Shown: positions 27,943 through 35,629 of the stretch, in pieces
Position numbering within the stretch: the stretch's first letter is position 1
Layout: the number at the start of each line of letters is the position of its first letter
DNA from: Frateuria_A sp049727805
GTDB lineage: Bacteria > Pseudomonadota > Gammaproteobacteria > Xanthomonadales > Rhodanobacteraceae
Length of the DNA: 64,000 bases
Assembly (NCBI RefSeq): GCF_049727805.1
Contig: NZ_JBCNYA010000012.1
Span: 1 to 64,000, forward strand
Direction of reading: 5' to 3'
The notes under the pieces: model-generated
The model's database searches: none
The model's input: only the letters and a program-made list of their open reading frames with translations
What the model was told of the DNA's origin: nothing
Made by a program: the position numbers and the translations under genes

Positions 27943-28088
27943 CCCTCTCCCCTCCGGGGAGAGGGTTGGGGTGAGGGGCCACACTCGCCGATACCTTCAT
28001 AAAACGACGCGACACCCGTAGGGTGAGCTTCAGCCCACCACCCCCTTTGCCCGCAACCTTCCGCAGTAGGCTGAAGCCCACCCTACGG
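27943..28088. repeat. Two palindromic repeat families between cytochrome c5 and acpH
   Basis: A REP-type unit (27943-27978) is followed by a different inverted repeat whose 20-bp arms (28016-28035 and 28069-28088, one mismatch) read CCGTAGGGTGAGCTTCAGCC and its near complement. The second family recurs at 32951-33013 and, partly, at 50884-50935. The right arm runs into acpH and supplies its stop codon. Confidence 0.85.
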
Positions 28089-28661
28089 CCGCCACGCACC
28101 CGCGAAGCGCCGCAACTGCGGAAAGAACGCCTCGAACCGTTCCTGCAGCGGCGCGTCCAGCGCCTGCAGCACCGGCAGCATCCGGTCCAGCGGATTGTCC
28201 CGCCGCAGCCGCTGGCCGATGCCGGCCAGCGCACGGTCGAGCACCGCCGGATCGGCATAGCCGGCCGGCAAGTCATTGGCCTGCATGTAGCGCGCGAAGC
28301 ACTGCGCGGCAGCCGGCAGCAACGCATCGTGCCGGCGCAGCAGCTCGCGCAGGTCCACCGAGAAGGCCTCCAGCGGTTGCCTCGACCAGCGCGCGAAATC
28401 GCGCGCCAGGCAATGGTCGAACCACATGTCGAGCGCGATGCCGGCATAGCGCCGGTACGGCGGCTCGAACAGCGTCCGCGCCGCGAGCACGTCGGGGTGG
28501 CGGTCGGTGTAGCCATCGATCGCCCGGTGCAGCGCGATGCCTTCGCGCACGCCCGACGGCAGCGACGGATCCGGCGTTCCGCGCACGAAGTCCCCCAGCA
28601 CGCCGCCCAGGCGCCGCTCCGGGTCGGCCCCGGCCAGCAGCACGTGGGCCAGGTGGTTCAT
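28083..28661 (-). CDS. acpH: Acyl carrier protein phosphodiesterase AcpH
   Basis: Predicted hydrolase that removes the 4'-phosphopantetheine arm from holo-ACP. The 192-residue protein has the family N-terminus MNHLAHVLLA, the GVLGDFVRG and GIALHRAIDGYTDRHP motifs with metal-binding Asp/His, and FDHCLARDF. GGAG precedes the ATG. The TAG stop lies inside a dispersed palindromic repeat, so the last residues (AWRP) may have changed when that repeat arrived. It is divergent from the hydrolase gene, 60 bp apart. Confidence 0.9.
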   Translation of the reverse strand: MNHLAHVLLAGADPERRLGGVLGDFVRGTPDPSLPSGVREGIALHRAIDGYTDRHPDVLAARTLFEPPYRRYAGIALDMWFDHCLARDFARWSRQPLEAFSVDLRELLRRHDALLPAAAQCFARYMQANDLPAGYADPAVLDRALAGIGQRLRRDNPLDRMLPVLQALDAPLQERFEAFFPQLRRFAGAWRP

Positions 28662-28721
28662 GCGCGCTCCCGCGACGGGCTCGCCGGCCGATGCACGGCC
28701 GCGACGGTTATCATTGCCTGC

Positions 28722-29411
28722 ATGACGCCCACCACCGTTCCCGACAACCCCGCGAGCTTTCCGACGGAAGAGGCGAGCTTCGCGCTCGACGGCCCCGCCG
28801 GCAAGCTCGAGGCGATCAGCAACGCGGCCGAGCCCGGCGAGGCACGCCGCGGCGTGGCGGTGATCTGCCATCCCAACCCCGTGCAGGGCGGCACCATGCA
28901 CAACAAGGTGGTGACGATGGTCGAGCGCAGCCTGCGCGAGTCGGGGCTGGACACGCTGCGCTTCAACTTCCGCGGCACCGGCGCCTCCGAGGGCAGCTAC
29001 GACGAAGGCGACGGCGAGAGCGAGGACCTGGCCGCGGTAGTCGCGTGGGTACGCCGCGTGCGCCCGGGCGACGCGTTGTGGCTGGCGGGATTCTCCTTCG
29101 GCAGCTACGTGACGATCCGCAACGCGGTGCGCCTGCAGGCGGCGGCGCTGGTGAGCATCGCGCCGCCGGCCGGACGCTTCGCGCTGACCTCGGTCGAGCC
29201 GCCGCAGTGCCCCTGGCTGATCGTGCAGGGCGAGGCGGACGAGGTGGTCGAGCCACAGGCGGTGTTCGACTGGATCGACAGCCTGCCGGTGACCCCCGAG
29301 CTGGTGCGCATGCCCGAGACCAGCCACTTCTTCCACCGCCGATTGATGGACCTGCGCGGGGCGGTCAAGCACGCGGTGCAGCCATGGCTGCCGCCGCGGC
29401 GCGACGGCTGA
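28722..29411 (+). CDS. Alpha/beta hydrolase of the COG2945 type
   Basis: Predicted cytoplasmic serine hydrolase, 229 residues. The HPNPVQGGTMHNKVV segment, FRGTGASEG and the nucleophile elbow GFSFGS (GxSxG) are characteristic; an Asp in GEADEVV and a His in TSHFFH complete the triad. No signal peptide. The substrate is unknown. Confidence 0.88.
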   Translation: MTPTTVPDNPASFPTEEASFALDGPAGKLEAISNAAEPGEARRGVAVICHPNPVQGGTMHNKVVTMVERSLRESGLDTLRFNFRGTGASEGSYDEGDGESEDLAAVVAWVRRVRPGDALWLAGFSFGSYVTIRNAVRLQAAALVSIAPPAGRFALTSVEPPQCPWLIVQGEADEVVEPQAVFDWIDSLPVTPELVRMPETSHFFHRRLMDLRGAVKHAVQPWLPPRRDG

Positions 29412-29478
29412 GTCGTCCCCCATCCTCCCTGCGATGCAGGAAGGAGCCGACCACGCCCGTCCCTGCCGCCTCAGCCAC

Positions 29479-30585
29479 ATGACCGACCTTTTCCCTTCCG
29501 CCCGCTACCACGAAGGCGTCGCCGCCCACCGCTGGGAATCCGACCCGGCGCAACTGGCCGTGCTGCCGGAATTCGACCGCATGCACGCGGCGCTGTGCGC
29601 CGCGCCCGACAACGGCGGCCTGTTCGGACGGCTGAAATCGCTGTTCGGCGACGACGAGCGCACGCCGGTGCCGGGCCTGTACCTGTGGGGTAGCGTCGGC
29701 CGCGGCAAGACCTTCCTGATGGACCTGTTCGCCGCCAGCCTGCCGCACGGCGTAGCGCTGCGCCGGCATTTCCACCGCTTCATGGGCGAGGTGCACGCGC
29801 ACCTGCGCGAACTGGGCGAGCGCGCCGACCCGCTGGAGGCGGTGGCCGAGGGCCTGGCCGGGCGCTGCCGCGTGCTGTGCCTGGACGAGTTCCTGGTCAA
29901 CGACATCGGCGACGCGATGATCCTGGCCAACCTGCTCGACGCGCTGTTCCGGCGCGGCGTGGCGCTGGTGACCACCTCCAACACGCCGCCGGCGAACCTC
30001 TACCGCGACGGCCTGCAGCGCGCCCGCTTCCTGCCGGCCATCGCGCTGATCCAGAAGCATTGCGATGTCGTGGAAATGGTCTCGCCGCACGACTGGCGCC
30101 TGCGCGCGCTGACCCAGGCGCCGGTCTACCTGACCCCGCCCGGCGCCGAGGCCGAGCGCGCGCTGGCGCGCATCTTCGCCAGCCAGGCACAGGGCGAGGC
30201 GCACGAAGACGCCACGCTGGAGATCAACGGCCGCCCGCTACCCGCGCGCCGCGAAGCCCCGGGCGTGCTGTGGTTCGACTTCGAGGCGCTGTGCGAGGGA
30301 CCGCGCGCGGTGGCCGACTACATCGCGCTCGCGCGCCGCGTGCCCACCGTGATCGTCTCCAACGTGCCGCAGTTTTCCATCTACAGCGAGGACGCCGCCA
30401 GGCGCTTCGTGCTGCTGGTGGACGAGTTCTACGACCGCCACGTCAAGCTGGTGCTTTCGGCCGCCGCGCCGATCACCGAGTTGTACGACGGTGAACGCCA
30501 CCGTGCCGAATTCAGCCGCACCGAATCGCGCCTGATCGAGATGCAGAGCGAGCAGTACCTGGCACTGCCGCATCGGCCGGAATAA
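29479..30585 (+). CDS. zapE: AFG1/ZapE-family ATPase
   Basis: P-loop ATPase of the ZapE (AFG1) family, in E. coli tied to Z-ring constriction. The 368-residue protein has Walker A WGSVGRGKTFLMD, a Walker B-type CLDEF, sensor TTSNTPP and the family segment RFLPAIALIQKHCDVV. I choose the internal ATG MTDLFPSARY as start; an in-frame ATG 45 bases upstream would add 15 unlikely residues. Confidence 0.92.
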   Translation: MTDLFPSARYHEGVAAHRWESDPAQLAVLPEFDRMHAALCAAPDNGGLFGRLKSLFGDDERTPVPGLYLWGSVGRGKTFLMDLFAASLPHGVALRRHFHRFMGEVHAHLRELGERADPLEAVAEGLAGRCRVLCLDEFLVNDIGDAMILANLLDALFRRGVALVTTSNTPPANLYRDGLQRARFLPAIALIQKHCDVVEMVSPHDWRLRALTQAPVYLTPPGAEAERALARIFASQAQGEAHEDATLEINGRPLPARREAPGVLWFDFEALCEGPRAVADYIALARRVPTVIVSNVPQFSIYSEDAARRFVLLVDEFYDRHVKLVLSAAAPITELYDGERHRAEFSRTESRLIEMQSEQYLALPHRPE

Positions 30586-30712
30586 CCATGGCAACCCGGT
30601 ATAGCCCGGCGACACCGAGGGTCCATTTTTCGCATTGCAGCCGTCGATATGGCGGAAGTACTCTGGCCAACGCGTTACCGCGAATCCCGCCAGGCCGGTG
30701 GGGGAGGACGCC

Positions 30713-32536
30713 ATGCAGACGACCGTGGAGCACGATCCCGAGGTGACGTCCATGCAGCGAGGAGCCGCCCCGGGCGGCGACACGGTTGCGCCACCTGCCG
30801 TCGACGGCTACGCGGTGCCGGGCTTCGACGCGGTTGCGCAACTGGCGGCCGCCTCGCTCGACGTCGCGATGGTCTCGCTGGTGCTCAACAACGGCAGCGC
30901 CTATTGGTACAGCCGCGATCCCGACACGCATCGCAGCCCCGTCCTGCATCCGCTCTACCTGGAGGCGGCGCGCCGCGGCGCCGGCCAGGTGCTGCCGGAC
31001 ATCGCCGCCGATGCACGCTACCGCGACACCCCGCCGCTGACTGGCCCTTCGCCGGCGGCCTTGCGTTTCTTCGCCTGCGAGCCGGTCTACACGCTCAGCG
31101 GCCGCCACGTCGGCGCGCTGTGCGTGATGGACCACGCCCCACGCGCCGGCCTGGACGAGGCCGGCCACAACGCGCTGCTGCAGGCCGCGCGGCTGGCCGG
31201 CGCCGGCGTGGTGCTGGGCGGCTACCTGGGCCGCACCGACCCGGTCACCCAGTTGCCGCATCGCAGCGCGTTCTTCGAGGACCTGCGCGCACGCCGACAG
31301 AACGGCGCGCAGCGGGCATGGCTGATCGCCATCGAGGTGGCGCCGGTGGAGCGCTTCAATGCCTTCGTGCGGGCGATGGGTTTTGCCTACGCCGACGAGC
31401 TGATGCGCGCGGTGGCCGTGCGCGTGCTCGAGTGGATGCCGACCGACACCCGTCTCTACCAGGTCGGCGTGACGCGTTTCGCCGCGGTGCTGCCGGATGC
31501 CGACGCGCCGCTGGATACCGCCCAGCTCGACGATCTGGTCGCGCGCCTGCGCACACCGGTGCTCTGCATGGACATCCCGCTCACCCTGCAGCCCGGCGTC
31601 GGCCTGCTCGAACTGGACATGCGCCGGCTCGACGGCGCCGACCCGCTGCGGCAGGTGATGAGCGCCTCCTACGCCGCACAGCGCAGCCCGCGCGGCTGGG
31701 CGCTGTACGAGCGCAGCCAGGACGAGCGCCATCGGCAGGAGTTCTTCCTGGTCACGGAACTCGCGGCTGCGCTGACCGAGCGCACCGAGCTCTACCTGCA
31801 TTACCAGCCGCGCGTCAGCCTGAGTGACGGCAAATGCGTGGCACTGGAGGCGCTCGCCCGCTGGCGCCACCCGACCCTGGGCGAAGTGCCGCCCAGCCAG
31901 TTCGTGCCGCTGGCCGAACGTGCCGGCCTGATGCGCTCGCTGACCGGCTGGGTGCTCGACCACGGCGTGGCGCAACTGGCCGCCTGGCGCCGCGCCGGCC
32001 ACGACGTCGGCCTGTCGATCAACATTTCCAACGCCGACTTCGACGCCGACCTGGTCACCCGTCTGCAGGCGGTGTCCTCCCGCCATGCGGTCGATCCGCA
32101 CGCGCTGGAGCTGGAGTTCACCGAAACCACGCTGCTGGCCCACAACGACGCCACCCGCCGCCACCTCGATGCGGTGCGCGAGCTGGGCGCCGGCATCGCC
32201 ATCGACGATTTCGGCACCGGCTACAGCAACCTCGCCTCGCTGCGGCAGATGCCGGCGACCTGCCTGAAGATCGACCAGTCGTTCGTGCGTGCGATGGACG
32301 CCAGCCGGCACGACGCGGCGATCGTGCGCTCGACCGCGGCGCTGGCGCACGACCTGGGCTTCCGCGTGGTGGTCGAGGGCGTGGAGACCCGGCGCATCTA
32401 CGAGACCGTGCGCCGCATGGCCTGCGACGAGGTGCAGGGCTTCCACGTCTCGCGCCCGTTGCCGGCGGCCGCGATACCGCCCTGGCTCGAGCGCGCCGCC
32501 GACTGGCACCACGCCGAGGGCGGGGACGCCACGTGA
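30713..32536 (+). CDS. GAF / degenerate GGDEF / EAL c-di-GMP phosphodiesterase
   Basis: Predicted cytoplasmic c-di-GMP phosphodiesterase, 607 residues from the ATG behind GGGGAGG. A GAF domain (about 35-165) is followed by a GGDEF domain (about 175-330) whose signature is GVTRF (252-256), so it should not make c-di-GMP. The EAL domain (about 345-590) keeps its catalytic set: E379 in EALARW, N437, E471, D498/D499 in IDDFGTGYS, K519, E555 and Q575. Its stop overlaps the next gene as GTGA. The GAF ligand is unknown. Confidence 0.93.
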   Translation: MQTTVEHDPEVTSMQRGAAPGGDTVAPPAVDGYAVPGFDAVAQLAAASLDVAMVSLVLNNGSAYWYSRDPDTHRSPVLHPLYLEAARRGAGQVLPDIAADARYRDTPPLTGPSPAALRFFACEPVYTLSGRHVGALCVMDHAPRAGLDEAGHNALLQAARLAGAGVVLGGYLGRTDPVTQLPHRSAFFEDLRARRQNGAQRAWLIAIEVAPVERFNAFVRAMGFAYADELMRAVAVRVLEWMPTDTRLYQVGVTRFAAVLPDADAPLDTAQLDDLVARLRTPVLCMDIPLTLQPGVGLLELDMRRLDGADPLRQVMSASYAAQRSPRGWALYERSQDERHRQEFFLVTELAAALTERTELYLHYQPRVSLSDGKCVALEALARWRHPTLGEVPPSQFVPLAERAGLMRSLTGWVLDHGVAQLAAWRRAGHDVGLSINISNADFDADLVTRLQAVSSRHAVDPHALELEFTETTLLAHNDATRRHLDAVRELGAGIAIDDFGTGYSNLASLRQMPATCLKIDQSFVRAMDASRHDAAIVRSTAALAHDLGFRVVVEGVETRRIYETVRRMACDEVQGFHVSRPLPAAAIPPWLERAADWHHAEGGDAT

Positions 32537-32931
32537 GGTTGACCGACATCCTGCGCGACCAGCACGCACAGTTGTACGTCCTGCTCGACGAACTGCAACG
32601 GCTCGGTGCCGCCGGCCGCGAAGGCGGCGAGCGCCTGCAGAAGGCGCGGCAGGCGATGCTTGCGCACCTCAGCCTCGAGGACAGCCGGCTCTACCCGGCC
32701 CTGCGCACGCACCCGGCCACCGCCGAACTGGCGCGCCAGTACGCCGACGAGATGCAGCAGCTCACGCCGGCGCTGGTCGCGTTCTTCGACGCCTACCACG
32801 ACGGCCATGCCGATCCGCTGGCCTTTTCGCGCAGCCTGGAACAACTGCTGGCGGTGTTGCGCCAGCGCATCGGGCGCGAGGAGGGGCGGCTTTATCCCGC
32901 CTACGATGCGCATTGCGATAAGGCCGGCTGA
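32533..32931 (+). CDS. Hemerythrin-like protein coupled to the EAL gene
   Basis: Small all-helical di-iron protein of the hemerythrin HHE type, 132 residues, probably binding oxygen or nitric oxide or handling iron. The GTG start overlaps the phosphodiesterase stop (GTGA), so the two are translated together. Likely iron ligands are the His in LRDQHAQL, His/Glu in AHLSLEDSRLYP and Glu/His in EEGRLYPAYDAHC. It is about half identical in pattern to the protein encoded at 34693-35097. Confidence 0.88.
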   Translation: MRLTDILRDQHAQLYVLLDELQRLGAAGREGGERLQKARQAMLAHLSLEDSRLYPALRTHPATAELARQYADEMQQLTPALVAFFDAYHDGHADPLAFSRSLEQLLAVLRQRIGREEGRLYPAYDAHCDKAG

Positions 32932-32950
32932 CGGTTGCCTTCTTTGCCGC

Positions 32951-33013
32951 GTGGGGTGGGCTTCAGCCCAGCGCAGGCCGCGGCAAGACGTGATGGGCTG
33001 AAGCCCACCCTAC
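32951..33013. repeat. Palindromic repeat, GGGTGGGCTTCAGCCCA family
   Basis: Inverted arms of 20 bp (32951-32970 and 32994-33013, one mismatch) lie between the convergent hemerythrin and DUF421 genes. The same family occurs at 28016-28088. Confidence 0.85.
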
Positions 33014-33023
33014 GGAAGTCGCA

Positions 33024-33491
33024 CTAGCTTTTCGGCATTTTCAACACGCTGACCTTGCCATTGGCCTCCAGCCGCACTTCGGCCGCGTCGCCGACCTCGC
33101 GCAATCCCTTCTCGCGCAGCGCGCGGCGGAAGGCCGCCTCGGACATGTCGTGCCGGCGCAGCGCACCCTCGACGAGGCGGCCCCCGCGGGCCAGCAGGCT
33201 GTCCTTGCCTTCGACCACGCGATCGAGCCACGGCCAGCGCGCGCAGGACCAACCCATCGCCTTGTCCAGCAGGAAAATCGGTATCACCCCGATCACCGCC
33301 GACAGCGGCGACTTGTCGTCGCCGGTGATCGCCAGGCGCAGCGTGCTGCCGACCAGCATCAGCACCACGATGTCGAAGGTGGTCATGTCGCCGAACGCGC
33401 GCTTGCCGATCAGCCGCAGGACGATCAGCAGGCCCAGGTAGACGCCCGCGCCGCGCAGCGCATAGACCCACCACGGATCGGTGAGGTGCAT
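33024..33491 (-). CDS. DUF421 (YetF-like) membrane protein
   Basis: Small inner-membrane protein of 155 residues in the DUF421/YetF family. Three hydrophobic segments fill the first 85 residues (LRGAGVYLGLLIVLRLIGK with the typical GKR, DIVVLMLVGS, GVIPIFLLDKAMGW), followed by a soluble domain with the RALREKGL segment. The biochemical role is unknown. It lies 4 bp after the SDR gene and is probably co-transcribed with it. Confidence 0.85.
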   Translation of the reverse strand: MHLTDPWWVYALRGAGVYLGLLIVLRLIGKRAFGDMTTFDIVVLMLVGSTLRLAITGDDKSPLSAVIGVIPIFLLDKAMGWSCARWPWLDRVVEGKDSLLARGGRLVEGALRRHDMSEAAFRRALREKGLREVGDAAEVRLEANGKVSVLKMPKS

Positions 33492-33495
33492 GGCG

Positions 33496-34512
33496 TCACC
33501 CGGTCGAGCCGCCCATCACCGGCAGGATCGCGCCGTTGACGTAGCTGGAGCAGCTCGGCGCGGCCAGGAACACGTAGGCGGGCGAAAGCTCCTCCGGCTG
33601 CGCCGGACGGCCCAGCGGGTTCTGCTGGCCGAACTTCGCCACCTGCTTGGCCTGCTTGTCGGCGGGGTTGAGCGGCGTCCACACCGGGCCGGGCGCCACC
33701 GCGTTGACGCGGATGCCGCGGCTGACCAGGTTGCTCGCCAGCGACATCGTGAAGGCGTGGATCGCACCCTTGGTCGCCGAGTAGTCGAGCAGGTGCGCGT
33801 TGCCGAACAGGCCGGTTTCCGAGCCGGTGTTGATGATCGCGCTGCCCTCGTGCAGGTGCGGCAGCGCGGCCTTGGCCATGTGGAAGTAGCCGTAGATGTT
33901 GGTGCGCATGGTGAGGTCGAAGTGTTCCTCGGTGATGTCCTCCAGCGCATCGGCGTGTTCCTGAAAGGCGGCGTTGTTGACCAGCACGTCGAGCCGGCCG
34001 AATTCGTCGACCGTCTGCTGCACCGCCTGCCCGCAGAAGTCCGGGTCGCGCACGTCGCCGCGGATCAGCAGGCAGCGCTGGCCCTCCTTTTCCACGTAGC
34101 GCTTGGTCTCGCGCGCATCCTGGTCCTCGGACAGGTACACCACCGCCACGTCGGCGCCCTCGCGCGCGAACAGCACCGCCACCGCGCGGCCGATGCCGGA
34201 ATCCCCGCCGGTGATGATCGCGGCCATGCCGTCGAGCTTGCCGCTGCCGCGGTAGTCTGGCGCCTCGAACTGCGGGCGCGGATCGAGCCTGGCTTCCTTG
34301 CCCGGTTTGCGCAGGTGCTGCTCGGGCAACGGCGGCCGCGGTTTGGCGCGCGGACTGGTCGGTGCCGGCTGTTTCTTCGCCGCGCTCTTGCCCGCGGCCT
34401 TGGCCTGCGATTTGCGCGCGTCCTTCGCATCGGTGCGGCCCTGCACCTTGCGGGCCTTGTCGACGGCGCCGCGCTTGCGCGGCGTGCGGGTGGAATCGGT
34501 TCGGGTAGCCAT
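33496..34512 (-). CDS. SDR oxidoreductase with a lysine/alanine/proline-rich N-terminal tail
   Basis: NAD(P)-dependent short-chain dehydrogenase, 338 residues. The Rossmann motif GGDSGIGRA, NNAAFQ, and the catalytic Ser and YSATK are present; it resembles the YghA/YhdG 'general stress' SDRs. The first ~85 residues are unusual: basic, rich in Lys, Ala, Arg and Pro, similar to nucleic-acid-binding tails, before the usual SDR start DYRGSGKLDG. GGAG lies 8 bases before the ATG. Substrate unknown. Confidence 0.88.
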   Translation of the reverse strand: MATRTDSTRTPRKRGAVDKARKVQGRTDAKDARKSQAKAAGKSAAKKQPAPTSPRAKPRPPLPEQHLRKPGKEARLDPRPQFEAPDYRGSGKLDGMAAIITGGDSGIGRAVAVLFAREGADVAVVYLSEDQDARETKRYVEKEGQRCLLIRGDVRDPDFCGQAVQQTVDEFGRLDVLVNNAAFQEHADALEDITEEHFDLTMRTNIYGYFHMAKAALPHLHEGSAIINTGSETGLFGNAHLLDYSATKGAIHAFTMSLASNLVSRGIRVNAVAPGPVWTPLNPADKQAKQVAKFGQQNPLGRPAQPEELSPAYVFLAAPSCSSYVNGAILPVMGGSTG

Positions 34513-34692
34513 GCGCAACGCTCCGGGCGGGTGTCGTCCGCGACCTTAGACAGCCCGCCGTGGCAACGGGGTGAGCGCGGCGCCGCGCATCCTTGATGCG
34601 GATGTGACGCCCGATCGCCGCTGACCTGGATCAGTGCCGGCGCGGCGGCGGACGTCCAGACTGCAGTCCTGTCCCTGCGAAAGATCCCTGGT

Positions 34693-35097
34693 ATGCCCCG
34701 GCTCACGGATACCTTGCGCGGCCAGCATGCGCAGATGCGCCAGGTGCTCGACGACGTCCGCCAGTTCGGCATCGGCAAGGAGGCTGGCCGCGAGCGGCTG
34801 CGCCAGGCGCGCGCGCTGATCGTGGAACACCTGCGCCAGGAGGATGCCGAGCTGTATCCGGCACTGCACCGCAACGCCGGCACGCAGGCGCTGGCGCAAA
34901 GCTACGCCGACGAGATGCGCCGGCTCTCCGGCGACATCCTGGCGTTCTTCGACAGCTGGCAGCACGGCGGCGGCGACCTGGCCTTCGCGCGCCACTACGG
35001 GCGTCTGCTGGGTCTGCTCGACCGCCGCTGGACGCGCGAGGAAGTGCGGCTGTACCCGGCCTACGAACAGCATTGCCTGCGCACCGACGCCGCCTGA
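34693..35097 (+). CDS. Second hemerythrin-like protein
   Basis: Di-iron hemerythrin-type protein of 134 residues, a paralogue of the one at 32533-32931 (shared LTDxLRxQHAQ start, YADEM, EExRLYPAYxxHC). It is divergent from the SDR gene and stands as a single gene ahead of the cobalamin riboswitch. Its role is presumably oxygen or nitric oxide handling, which would fit its position next to the oxygen-dependent ribonucleotide reductase, but that link is inference. Confidence 0.88.
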   Translation: MPRLTDTLRGQHAQMRQVLDDVRQFGIGKEAGRERLRQARALIVEHLRQEDAELYPALHRNAGTQALAQSYADEMRRLSGDILAFFDSWQHGGGDLAFARHYGRLLGLLDRRWTREEVRLYPAYEQHCLRTDAA

Positions 35098-35187
35098 GGC
35101 GGACCGCCGCATCCGGTCCCGGGCGACGCCAACCACACCAGATATTGGGTTGACCGTTACCGTCAAGCCCGATATGTTGTGCCTCGT

Positions 35188-35375
35188 CGGTGCCCGTCCA
35201 GACGCGACTGTCGGTCGGGCTTAAAAGGGAATCCGGTGTGAATCCGGAACTGCCCCGCAGCGGTAAGCGGAAACGAAACCCGTCACCAGCACTGGGCCTC
35301 TGCGCCTGGGAAGCGGCGGGAACTAGGTGGGCCGCAAGGCCCGTGTCCGCGAAGTCCGAAGACCTGCCGGCACGC
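35188..35375 (+). promoter_or_regulatory. Cobalamin (adenosylcobalamin) riboswitch
   Basis: The segment carries the conserved core of B12 riboswitches in order: GGTGCC opening stem, GGGAATCCGGTGTGAATCCGG, AACTGCCCCGCAGCGGTAAG, a CCAGCACTGGG B12-box region, and the closing GTCCGAAGACCTGCC with GGCAC pairing back to GTGCC at 35190. It lies 255 bases upstream of nrdA. No U-tract terminator follows, so control is more likely through translation or RNA folding than simple attenuation. B12 is expected to turn nrdAB down. Confidence 0.92.
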
Positions 35376-35473
35376 CGGACCCCTGGGGCCGGCGGTCGCG
35401 TCCGCTGAGACGCGCCCGTCCGACCCTGACGCGGCCCGGCGCGGGTGACCGCTTCCGCGGGGAGGCGCGTTGC

Positions 35474-35515
35474 ATGCGGGCGGTCCTGCCTCCGCGTGAT
35501 GCGCGTCTTCCGTGA
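35474..35515 (+). CDS. Possible 13-residue leader peptide in the nrdA 5' region
   Basis: An ATG preceded by GCGGGGAGG at a good distance opens a 13-codon frame (MRAVLPPRDARLP) ending in TGA, between the riboswitch and nrdA. It has the strongest ribosome-binding sequence in the leader. It may be chance in GC-rich DNA, or a translated leader through which the riboswitch acts. The rest of 35376-35629 holds no other feature I can name. Confidence 0.3.
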   Translation: MRAVLPPRDARLP

Positions 35516-35629
35516 CAAGCGACCCTCAGGCCCTGCGCGCGGGAGCAGGCGTTTGATGTTTTCGGAACCGTCGCGTCGGTGCGCTTCTCCTCCGTATCGG
35601 CGCGGCGGCTTCCCTTCCGGAGATTCCGC

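Noticed and set aside
30586..30712. Possible extra 26 residues at the N-terminus of the EAL protein from an ATG at 30635
   Set aside because: The ATG at 30713 has GGGGAGG at ideal spacing, while the upstream one has no ribosome-binding site and adds a poorly composed segment.
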